In this document: positions 1 through 8,544 of the stretch, one piece after another
Layout of the letters: each line of letters opens with the position of its first letter
Numbering within the stretch: position 1 is the stretch's first letter
Source of the DNA: Puccinia triticina
Taxonomy: Eukaryota > Basidiomycota > Pucciniomycetes > Pucciniales > Pucciniaceae
Length of the DNA: 64,000 nucleotides
Reading direction: 5' to 3'
Assembly: GCF_026914185.1 (NCBI RefSeq)
Contig: NC_070571.1
Coordinates: 4,464,001-4,528,000, forward strand
Notes under the pieces: generated by a model
Database searches by the model: none
What the model was told of the DNA's origin: nothing
Seen by the model: only the letters and a program-made list of their open reading frames with translations
Translations under genes and position numbers: made by a program

Positions 1-13
1 CGGAGATGGCTCA

Positions 14-1305
14 GTGAGGCCAATCAACGACCTGTCGTACCCGAGAGACATCCCAGACATTCCCTCGGTCAACTCCTTTGTAAATAAAGTGGACTATATG
101 AAAACCTGGGACGACTTTGAATCAGTATCACGCTTCTTCCAACGGCAAAACAAGCCATTTCTCCTAGCCATCTTTGATTGGGAAAAGGCATACCGCCAGA
201 TCCCTACAGCTAAATCCCAATGGCCATACCTGATGATCCGGACTTCAGCAACAAGATCCTCATTGACACCAGAATAGCCTTTGGAGGTGTGGCAGGCTGC
301 GGCTCCTTTGGCCAACCGGCGGACGCCTGGAAACTATTAATGTTAAGCGAATTCAAGTTGGTAAACATATTCCGCTGGGTGGACGATAACCTCTTCGTCA
401 AGAAGGCATCAGATCCCCTAGAAATGGGACATATTGTAGCTAGGTCCGACGAGCTAGGCGTGAAGACAAACGTGATGAAATTCGTCCCTTTCAAAGAAGA
501 ACAAAAATACATTGGTTTCATTTGGAATGCAACTAGGAAAACGGTGCGCTTACCAGAAGAGAAACGGTATCAGCGCGTCCAACAAGTCAAAGACCTCCTA
601 GATCCGAAACGAGTCTTCTCCTTCAAACACGTTGAGAAGATGGCAGGCCGACTCAATCACGTAACATACATCCTACCCCAGCTCAGATGCTACCTGAATG
701 GACTTTACGGATGGATGAATGGATGGAAGGCGAAGAACAAAGAACTCCCGATCCCAAAAGGGGCTCGCATAGATATGGAGCATTGGTTCAAAACACTCCT
801 ACATTTTAAAGAGACGAGGATGATCAGGAACCCGGACCCAACTGAAATCGGGTGGGTGGGCGACGCATCGACGAGTTACGGGATAGGGGTTACAATAGGC
901 CGTCGATGGGCCCAATTTAAGTTGCTAAAAAACTGGGAAACAGGCCCAGAGAAGCCAAAAGACATTGCATGGTTGGAGACGGTAGCAATACGCCTTGTTC
1001 TGATCGCCATGAAGCAGTTAGATATCCACCCCGGGAAGACCCTTATTGCCTGGACCGACAACACCACCATGGAAGGAGTCATCACACGGAGGAAATCAAA
1101 ACACGTATGCGTCAATGAGGAATGGAAGAAGATACAGGACTTACTGGTGAGTATGGAGTTGGATCTGGTGGCCAAGAGGGTGTGTTCCAAGGAGAACGTG
1201 GCAGATGCCCTATCTAGAGGAGACAGGTCGGGGCACGCCCCCAAAGACATGATAGCCATAGCTTTACCCAATGACCTAGCTCCACGCATGTACCAAGACT
1301 TCTGA
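14..1305 (+). pseudogene. DIRS-like reverse transcriptase / RNase H (frameshifted, 5' truncated by window)
   Basis: The RT fingers/palm begin in frame 2 (14-277, with FDWEKAYRQIP) and continue in frame 1 from about 230 (ILIDTRIAFGGVAGCGSFG), so a one-base frameshift lies near 230-245. The catalytic YxDD-type box is WVDDN (near 378-392). It is followed by the thumb (YIGFIWN) and an RNase H domain with GWVGDAST and TDNTTMEG and a C-terminal ENVADALSRG, the usual end of DIRS/gypsy RNase H. The domain ends with TGA at 1303-1305. The recombinase follows about 125 bp later. Confidence 0.75.
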
Positions 1306-1431
1306 AAACTTCCCCTATGAAAGAAATAAAAAGATCCAACTACAAGGGTAGAAACTCTACCCCCCACTCCCCAGCAGGCATTGCCAATCCGCTCCACTTC
1401 ACCGCTGCGCACCCTAAGTATCTGACAAGAT

Positions 1432-2497
1432 ATGCTCCAGAGATTTGAGCTAGAGAAGCTCTCTTACTTCACAAGAGACGGATCCTACTCCGCGGAAGCA
1501 CCCACCAACTGGGAGAAGCACTTCCTCCAAAGTTACCGCTGGAACACACTTTTATCCTACAACACGGCAGTAAAAAAGTACGTCAAGTTCGCCCAGACCA
1601 CAGGTAGAACCCCTTTCCGCCTACCACTGAGCTCCGACAACATCTACGAGTTCTGCTTTTGGGCCGGGAGAGTGGCAGACGCTCCAACCAAACACAATGT
1701 AGCGGCGAACACCTTGTCCAAATACCTTTCTGGACTCCTGACCTGGCACCTCTACCACAGGGAGCGACACACAAGCCACGGTGGCCATCCTATTGAGGTC
1801 CTCAGCCTACGTAGACGCAGGAAATAGCCCCCGCGAGAAAAAGGGTGCCATCAAGATCCCGCACTTAGTCAGACTAGCCAATCTCTTAGCCGGAGGCACT
1901 GAACTCCAGAAAGCGGTGCTTGACCTAGCAATAGTTGCATTCTGGGGCATGGCCAGACTGTCCGAAGTCACCTACTACGAGGAAACCGGGACACTAGATA
2001 AGACCGCGGAGATCCTAATATCCGACGTCACCTTCGGTAGCGCTGATGGAGCCAATACTGCTACCCTGTCCCTAAAAGGGGCCAAGACCGCGGCACCAGG
2101 GGAGATACAACTCATTTCGTTGCGGGCCCTTGGTCATATGCTCTGCCCCGTCGCGGCCATCCGACGAAGGGTGGCCAATGCCCTCCCGCACCGAGACTCT
2201 TCCCTCTTTGGGTACAACGACGACACAGGAACTCGAGTACACCTAGTGAAAAGGAAAGTCTGCGATTTCCTCACGCAAACTTGGAGATCTCTAGGATACA
2301 AAGGAATATCAGGACATTCTTTTCGAGTAGGAGGCGCTTCTCTCAGGAACGCGATGGGAGTCCCGAAAGAAGACATCTGCAAGCTGGGACGCTGGAAATC
2401 AGAATGCTACCGGCTCTACATCAGGGAATACTCCGCGACAGAGAAGGCAGAAGCCATCAGGACCCTAGAAGAACTCACGGGTTACTGGAACCAATAG
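1432..2497 (+). pseudogene. tyrosine recombinase of the DIRS-like element (one frameshift)
   Basis: The N-terminal SAM-like core-binding part (1432 to about 1770, with WNTLLSYNTAVKKYVKF) is in frame 1. The catalytic part (from about 1775 to TAA at 2495-2497) is in frame 2, so one frameshift near 1750-1780 breaks the gene. Catalytic residues of the family are visible: Arg in GMARLSEV, His and Arg in GHSFRVGGAS, and the nucleophile Tyr region in CYRLYIREYS. Such enzymes join element circles to the genome without target duplication. The position directly after RT/RNase H supports the DIRS call. Confidence 0.75.
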
Positions 2498-2647
2498 AGA
2501 TCCTGAATCCTCCTGTCCTCATCTGATAGACCGATACATGCAATGACTAGCCATGCCCACACAATAGTACGGACAGCCGGCACGGGTTCGGCTCTAGGTT
2601 CAGGACCTAGATAAGTGGGTCTTACACCCTTGCCGACACACACCCGT

Positions 2648-3390
2648 TGTGGTGCGCCATTTGGTACACGCAGGGACAACACTCATTTTGCGGCGCGGCG
2701 CGCGGAAAGACATCAAGAACAAATCCTCAAGGTACAAGATCTATGGTGGCGCGGCGGCATCCCCCTCAAGACGTTTCAGGAGTTTCATCTTTGTTTTTTT
2801 TTTTTTATATTTTCTTTCCTTTTTTTTTTCTTTCTATCTTTGTTTGAGATGTTTTGTTTCTTAGGACCTTGACTTGTTTCCTTTCTCTACTGCGCGCGTT
2901 GGATGGTTACAGTGGGGAGGGTTTGGTTTTTTTTTTTATTCCTTTGATTAGTTGTTTGTTGGCTTGCTGTGTTGTGTGTGTTGTAGCGTGTGCGCGTGCG
3001 GGGTGTGATGACGGGTCCGCAGTGCGCGGCGCCTCCTGGAGTCTGAGTTCGCCCACGAACTCAGAGGAAGGGGGGCATGGAACCTAGCTGATCCCAATTA
3101 GGAATCCATCAGAATCTTATCGCTCATCATCTGGCGCCCTCCAGAGTGCCATACCAAATCTTATTGATCCTTGAGAACCTCTTTCTGATTCCAGTTTTCT
3201 TCTTCCCTCAAAAACAACAAACCGCCAACGCGCGCTCAAACGCCGTCGTAAAATCTTTCCCCCCCCAAACCTCATCGCTCAACAGATCCTCCTTGCTCAT
3301 CCCGACCATCACCCGGAGGGCACATAAAATCTCTTTTTCCCATTCCCCTCCAACTAACTGCCGCCGGCCTGCACCGGACGGAGTTCCACA
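2648..3390 (+). repeat. 5' LTR of the Ty3/gypsy element (743 bp)
   Basis: Direct repeat of 9999-10740, starting TGTGGTGCGCC and ending GAGTTCCACA; the ends are a 5-bp inverted repeat. It contains long T runs near 2790-2830 and 2930 and a GT-rich block near 2950-3000. Differences from the 3' LTR: T/C near 3132, A/G, C/A and C/T in the stretch 3225-3250, and T-run lengths. Confidence 0.92.
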
Positions 3391-3392
3391 TT

Positions 3393-3443
3393 TGGTCCCC
3401 CGAGCCGGGATCAAACCAGCGACCTCAAGATTTACAGTCTCGC
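3393..3443 (-). promoter_or_regulatory. extended primer-binding site complementary to the 3' half of spliced tRNA-Tyr
   Basis: Directly after the 5' LTR the reverse strand reads as the 3' half of a tRNA ending in CCA. It holds an acceptor strand (TCGGGGGA), a T arm with a GCTGG/CCGGC stem and TTTGATC loop, a variable loop AGGTC and an anticodon arm CGAGA-CTGTAAA-TCTTG. The loop gives anticodon GTA, that is tRNA-Tyr, with no intron between loop and stem. A normal PBS is 8-18 nt; here the match runs about 51 nt to the 5' strand of the anticodon stem. Confidence 0.85.
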
Positions 3444-3504
3444 TGATTTTTCACGGTTTCGAGACGCTTGGCGGTTTCAGCGGTGGAGGCACAGGAGACT
3501 AGAA

Positions 3505-3610
3505 GTAAGTCCTCCCAATTTGTGCACCTCCAGGGCTCTACTACGTTTTTTTTTTCAAAGCATTACGTTGCCACAGCCGTGAGCCGCCCTCGATCATCTC
3601 TTTTGTCCAG
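3505..3610 (+). promoter_or_regulatory. intron-like cassette A in the gag leader (106 nt)
   Basis: Starts with a canonical donor AA|GTAAGT and ends TTGTCCAG, 10 nt before the gag ATG at 3621. Its interior (TGCACCTCC.GGG, later GCCAC...GTGAGC) is shared with cassettes B, C and D of the same element. Probably a spliced leader intron; an RNA structure or packaging signal is the alternative. Confidence 0.55.
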
Positions 3611-3620
3611 TTAGATTACC

Positions 3621-5774
3621 ATGGACACACCTCAAAACACCGGATCATCGCGCAAGATGGTGAAAATCAAGCCGCAAGATTGATCTCTCAAGTTCACCGG
3701 AACGCGGGTCGAAGCTTTCTTACGCCAGTATGAGTTGGCGGCCAATCTGGACGGCGCGTCCGACGAGGACAAGGTCCTCCAGATCCCTTCCTTTCTCGGG
3801 AGCGAGGACATCCAGGATGCCGTGTGGGATATGAGCGGCTATGCGATAAAGTCGTGGACCACTCTCTGCGAGCAGATGATCAAGCGTTGGGGTCAGGTTG
3901 ACTTAGTCCGCTACACCGTTGCAGACCTGCAAGCCCTCAGAGATACGTGGACCGCCAAGGGCGGGATCTCTACTTTGGACGCGTACCGGGCTTTCAAATC
4001 AGTTTTTGATGTCATCCTGTCGTATTTGATCCGTTATCAGCACCTGTCTTCCAAGGACTTGGCGGTAGATCATTTCTTCTTTGCGTTTTCTTCGGCTTTT
4101 CAACAGCGTATCAAGTCGTATTTGGTCAAGGAAAAGAAGATGGTCAAGACGCTTGATGGACGTTATCGTCTGCCGGTACTCAGCGAACTCAGGGTGGCCG
4201 TTAAATCTGAGATGGAAGAAGAGGTGGCATTCACCTCAGAGCAGATCAAACCCGAGCCTGTTGCCGTTCCGAAATCAGATTTTAAGATGGCCAACGACAT
4301 CATGCAAAATATGGAGGACGATCGGCGTCCCAAGGACGCTCCTGTCTCTGATAAAACCCCCGCCACAGTAGACAAAATCTCCAAGATGCTGCAGTCTTTC
4401 GAGCAGCGTTTGGAGAAGAAGTTCGTGGTTAAGGGCGCCTCTGCAGCACCGGGTACCCCACGCGATCCTCGCGGCCCCTTGGTCTGTTATTATTGTCATC
4501 GCGAAGGACACGGCACAGGGTGTTGTATGGAGTTGGTCAAGGACAAAGAGGCCAACCTCGTGGAGCAGAAGGGCAGCAATTTTTTCCTACCCAATGGAGC
4601 CTTGATCCCTTTCGACTCGTCGCGCCCGATTTGGCACGTGGTGGCGTCCTATCAACCTAAATCCTCATCAGCGGCAACATCTCCTGAATTTCGCGCTACT
4701 TGTGGCGCACTTGAGCCCTGGTACCCTCCAGCCGTTTCTTCTCAGTTGTTCTCCGGTACCTACAAGGCTGATCCTGCGAGGAAGAAACATGAAGCACCTA
4801 AGCCTTACAAGGCTCCGATGGTCCCGCCTACTGCAGCGCGCAAGCCATTGCAAAAGGCTTCGAAGGCGCCTGTTGAATCTGACGACGAGGGCATGGAAGA
4901 TCAACCCGAGTTGTTCGAGAGAGTTCCGGTGACACCAATCAAAGGAGAAGCGTCTTCCCCGAACGTTGAAGTGTCAGGATCGCAGGCCAAATCCAAAGCA
5001 CCCGCCCCAAAGGTCCGATTCGAGAGAGGGGTCAGCAAGGACCACCCTCAGGCTGCCGAAGGGATGTTGAAGAAGATATTCAACCTTCCGGTTCCGGGCG
5101 TAACATTCTCTGAGCTCTTAGCGGCTTCCCCTTCGTTGGCGGAGGGAATGAAGAAATGGGTCTCCAAGCGGCGCGTGGAGGTTGGCGAGGAGGACTTCAA
5201 GGTGTCGTCTGGAACTCTACTGGCGGAAGGTCCCGACCCTGAAGGTCCCGGAGGCGACTCGCGCCTGTATTCCTGCCCGTTGGGCTTCCTTCCCTGCTTG
5301 ATTGGTGATGAGGAGAGTATTGCTTCCCCTCTCATTGATTCAGGATCACAGCTGAATCTGATCTCAGATGCGATGGCGAATAAATTTAGCATCAGTCCCC
5401 GTGTTAACTTCAGCTCGGCTGTGTACGGCATCGGCAATCAATCGTGCGAGCTTGTGGGAGTCGCTGAAGACGTCCAGATTCGAGTGGGGCGTATGATTCT
5501 TGGATCCTGTCATTTTTGGATCACCCGTGCGTAGGGGCCAATCATTCTGGGTCGCCCTTTTCTCATTGATTTCGAAGCGACGCTCATTTTCTCTGGCCGC
5601 AGCGGGGAGAAGATCCTGCTGCCGGATTCCGACGGCCGACAGATTGAAATCTCCCTTTGTGCGACAGATCAAGGACGCTGGGAGAGGGATTTTCCTGGGA
5701 AGGGAAGGAAAGCGGTCTTGTCACGGATGGCTACCATTCGTGACGATCCTGAAGTTGATCATCATTTTTTATGA
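3621..5774 (+). pseudogene. gag-protease ORF of the Ty3/gypsy element (two in-frame stops)
   Basis: The start chosen is ATG 3621, in frame with the long reading frame. TGA at 3681 interrupts it after 20 codons; the frame then stays open from 3684 to TAG 5532. Gag contains a capsid-like region with FTGTRVEAFL, then a CCHC zinc knuckle (CYYCHREGHGTGCC, near 4486-4527). The retropepsin domain has its catalytic triplet in LIDSGSQLNL (near 5335-5360). TAG at 5532-5534 splits the protease before the conserved IILGRPFL segment, after which the frame runs on to TGA 5772-5774. That stop overlaps the ATG of the RT frame (ATGA). Confidence 0.8.
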
Positions 5775-8539
5775 CTCAAGCTAACTCTATCGTCGGTCGA
5801 GCTAATGTAGAGCCTCAATCTCGTGCCGAAGGGTTAGCTTTTAAAAGAGAGGTTCAGTTGTCGCGTTCATCATCGTCGTTTCTTTCTCAACAAAATTTGA
5901 AACATCAAAAACACCAAGAAAAATCAAAAAAATCCAAAAATATTTCGGTTCCAATCGCTTCTCCCTTTTCGGTTCCTTCTGGTTCAACTCTCTCGGTACA
6001 GGCGGTGCCTCTATCCTCTCAAGGTCTAGCGCTTCAGGATTCGGCGATGGAAAAGGAGGTGAATGGGTTTCCGCGGAGGCACTGGAGAACAGAAGTAAGT
6101 CCTCTCCAGTTATGCACCTCTGAGGGCTCTGCTACTTTGTCGAAAACATTACATGCCACATATGTGAGCCTCGGACGATCTGCCGCCTCCTCTATTTCAG
6201 ATCAAGATTCAGCAACGTTTGGTACCCGTCTCCGCAACGAGAATAAACTAGATCCTTCTCAATACCGTCTCCGCAACGAGAATAAACTAGCCGTTCCTCA
6301 AGACCGTCTCCGTGAAGAGAATAAACTAGATATGTCTCTTGACGTCCTCTGCAATGAGGGTAATCTAGCTCGACTCCGCAATGAGCCTAAACTCCCGAGC
6401 CTCCGCAACAAGGTAAAACTAAAGATCCTCCGTGAAGAGGTAAAACTATTATTCTCTTTGGAGTGCGAAGGAGGCGAGGTGGAATTTGAGGCGCCGTGGG
6501 GGGACTTTGGACACAAAGTAAGTTCTGACCAAAGTGCATCTCCGGAGCGTGATGCTACGCAAATTTGTTGTACCCTACCCCGTGCCACTATCGTGAGCGA
6601 AAGACGTCCGCCTGGTTTCACTTTTTCAGATAAGGCGGCGTTTGAGGATCAGCAAGAGCACCGCACCTGGAATTTGATGGAGCATGGCCTACGGATCGCG
6701 GATCAATCGGCACTCTCTGAAGCGTGGTCCAAAGGGAGTTACTTGGCGTTTGCGGCCAAGTACAAGCCGGTCAACAGAAAAATCAAGCCGGTCAACTGCC
6801 CTATGCCGCAAGGCCTCAAACCCCCTCTCCAGCGTCCTCCCCTTTCGCGTGATCCTTACCGCGGCCTCGCGCGTTCTTTGGCCGGTCCTTTCATGCCTGA
6901 AGGTCGGGTGACTGAGAAGCGGCTTTCTGTTGTGAACTTTGGTCCAGACGGTTGGTTGTTCCCGGATGAGCTGAATCTGATAAAAAACGTCCTATCAGAG
7001 CGCAATCTGGCCATAGCTTTTACGGAGGCGGAGCGCGGTCTACTCAAGGACTCTTACGGACTTCCTTACATCATCCCAGTCGTGGAGCACGAGCCGTGGC
7101 AGAAGAAAAAGATTCCAATCCCCGCGGCGAAGCTAGACGAGTTTATCCAATTGGTTCGTGAGAGGGTTAAGACTGGCCTCTACGAACAGTCTACCTCTAG
7201 TTATTCTTCCCCGGTCTTCTGTGTACTCAAGAGCAACGGGAAACTCCGGGTAGTTCACGATCTCCAACCGCTGAACAAGGTCACTATTAAGGATGCCAGC
7301 GTTCCTCCAGCAACGGAAGAGTTCGTGGAGTCTTTCGCGGGGCAAGCTTGCTACGGCCTGGGAGACATCATGGGCGGCTACGATGAGCAAGCCTTGGATC
7401 CCATTTCTAGACCTCTTACGACGTTCGACACACCGTTGGGAAGGTTCCAGCTCACTCGGCTTCCCCAGGGCGCTACTAACTCCGTAGCTGTTTATCAGGC
7501 CCAGATGGTCTGGATCTTACAGGAAGAGATCCCTGAGCACGCTGGGATTTTCATCAACGACGGAGGGATTAAGGGCCCTGTCTCCGACTACGACGGCGAG
7601 CGACTGCCGTGGCATCCAGGGATCCGGCGTTTCATATGGGAGTATGCCACTACTTTGGAGCGGATTCTCTTTTGGATCGAGGAGAGCGGACTCACGGTGT
7701 CGGCATCTAAGTTGGCGGCTTGCGTCCCTGCGCTGGAAATTGTCGGCCACGTGGTATGCAAGGAGGGGCGGAGGATGGCAAAGACCAAAGTCAATAAGAT
7801 CCTTTCTTGGCCTACTCCTGTTAACGCTATGGAAATGCGAGGATTTTTGGGTGTAGTAGTCTATGTTCGCATTTTTATTCCTTCCCTTTCCAAGATTTGT
7901 CTCCCACTTCGTCGGTTGACACGAAAAGACACTGACTGGGACTGGACGACGGAGTGCAAGGCGGCTTTTCAGAGACTTAAAGTCATAGTGGGCAAGGACA
8001 TTGTGCTTGTCAAGATCAATTATGGACCCGAAGCTGGGAAACTCAAGCTCGCCGTCGATTCTAGCTTTCACGCAGCGGGCGCGGTGCTCACTCAAGAAGA
8101 CGTAAATGGACTGGATTGGCCAGCCTTGTACGAGTCGCTCTTGTTTTCCGACGTTGAGTCAAGGTACTCGCAGCCAAAACTCGAACTCTGCGGAGTGGCG
8201 CGGATCCTCAAGAAGCTTCAGACCGTCCTGTGGGGACAGCACTTCGAGCTCCGAGTCGACGCGCAGTCACTAATACAGATGATCAATGCTCCCAGTCTGC
8301 CAAACGCTCCGATGACACGCTGGGTGTCCTTCATCCAGCTGTTCTCATTCGATATTGTTCACCGACCAGGTAAATCCTTCACCATGCCTGACGGGCTGTC
8401 TCGGCGCCCCCTGGAGGAGGACGAGACTATTCCGGAATCCGACTTTGATGAGGAGGAGGCCCTCATTCGCCCCTGCTTTGCTGGCGCTGCGACCTCCTCG
8501 GATGAATACATGGGCTACCAAGAGGGGAAAGTTTTTTAG
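5771..8539 (+). CDS. Ty3/gypsy reverse transcriptase-RNase H polyprotein (RT active site altered)
   Basis: The first about 300 residues are poorly conserved and hold a degenerate repeat of LRNENKL. RT follows (SYSSPVFCVLKSNGKLRVVHDL, then LPQGATNS). The box that is normally F/Y-x-D-D reads FIND (AAC at 7555-7557), so the first catalytic Asp is Asn. The thumb and RNase H follow, with LAVDSSFHAAGAV, SQPKLELCGV and a C-terminal PDGLSRRP. The frame ends at 8539 just after a run of six T; the integrase frame is open across this point, which suggests a single-base slip. Intron-like cassettes B and C lie inside the N-terminal region, so the unspliced N-terminus may not be translated as shown. Confidence 0.8.
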   Translation: MTQANSIVGRANVEPQSRAEGLAFKREVQLSRSSSSFLSQQNLKHQKHQEKSKKSKNISVPIASPFSVPSGSTLSVQAVPLSSQGLALQDSAMEKEVNGFPRRHWRTEVSPLQLCTSEGSATLSKTLHATYVSLGRSAASSISDQDSATFGTRLRNENKLDPSQYRLRNENKLAVPQDRLREENKLDMSLDVLCNEGNLARLRNEPKLPSLRNKVKLKILREEVKLLFSLECEGGEVEFEAPWGDFGHKVSSDQSASPERDATQICCTLPRATIVSERRPPGFTFSDKAAFEDQQEHRTWNLMEHGLRIADQSALSEAWSKGSYLAFAAKYKPVNRKIKPVNCPMPQGLKPPLQRPPLSRDPYRGLARSLAGPFMPEGRVTEKRLSVVNFGPDGWLFPDELNLIKNVLSERNLAIAFTEAERGLLKDSYGLPYIIPVVEHEPWQKKKIPIPAAKLDEFIQLVRERVKTGLYEQSTSSYSSPVFCVLKSNGKLRVVHDLQPLNKVTIKDASVPPATEEFVESFAGQACYGLGDIMGGYDEQALDPISRPLTTFDTPLGRFQLTRLPQGATNSVAVYQAQMVWILQEEIPEHAGIFINDGGIKGPVSDYDGERLPWHPGIRRFIWEYATTLERILFWIEESGLTVSASKLAACVPALEIVGHVVCKEGRRMAKTKVNKILSWPTPVNAMEMRGFLGVVVYVRIFIPSLSKICLPLRRLTRKDTDWDWTTECKAAFQRLKVIVGKDIVLVKINYGPEAGKLKLAVDSSFHAAGAVLTQEDVNGLDWPALYESLLFSDVESRYSQPKLELCGVARILKKLQTVLWGQHFELRVDAQSLIQMINAPSLPNAPMTRWVSFIQLFSFDIVHRPGKSFTMPDGLSRRPLEEDETIPESDFDEEEALIRPCFAGAATSSDEYMGYQEGKVF
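6095..6200 (+). promoter_or_regulatory. intron-like cassette B (106 nt)
   Basis: Begins GTAAGTCC after AGAA and ends CTCTATTTCAG. It is the same length as cassette A and similar throughout, including the upstream GGAGGCAC.GGAGA. It lies inside the open frame upstream of RT. Its length is not a multiple of three, so its removal would change the frame relative to the ATG at 5771. Confidence 0.5.
6218..6450 (+). repeat. degenerate tandem repeat coding LRNENKL units
   Basis: About eight units of roughly 21-33 nt, built on CTCCGCAACGAGAATAAACT, with variants such as CTCCGTGAAGAG. They translate in the RT frame as LRNENKL, LREENKL, LRNEPKL and LRNKVKL. The charged repeats lie between cassettes B and C, before the conserved RT domain. 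Role unknown. Confidence 0.75.
6518..6629 (+). promoter_or_regulatory. intron-like cassette C (112 nt)
   Basis: Begins AAA|GTAAGT and ends with a strong pyrimidine tract CACTTTTTCAG. It keeps the TGCA.CTCC.G and GCCAC..TCGTGAGC motifs of cassettes A and B. The first ATG after its acceptor (6677) is in the RT reading frame. Confidence 0.5.
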
Positions 8540-8544
8540 CAACA

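Larger units (their letters stand above)
1..2647 (+). mobile_element. DIRS-like retroelement, left part (enters from window edge)
   Basis: Two coding blocks lie in the same direction: a reverse transcriptase/RNase H block followed by a tyrosine recombinase. Among retroelements this pair is typical of the DIRS order, which integrates with a recombinase and not a DDE integrase. The 5' end is outside the window. The 3' side is interrupted at 2647/2648 by the Ty3/gypsy element and resumes at 10741. Both coding blocks carry frameshifts, so this copy looks dead. After 2497 about 150 bp of non-coding 3' sequence precede the insertion point. Exact family and terminal repeats cannot be seen. Confidence 0.75.

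Noticed and set aside
2854..3087. 77-codon ORF in the 5' LTR, repeated at 10204-10437
   Set aside because: Present because the LTRs are identical; low-complexity T/G-rich sequence with no sign of coding.
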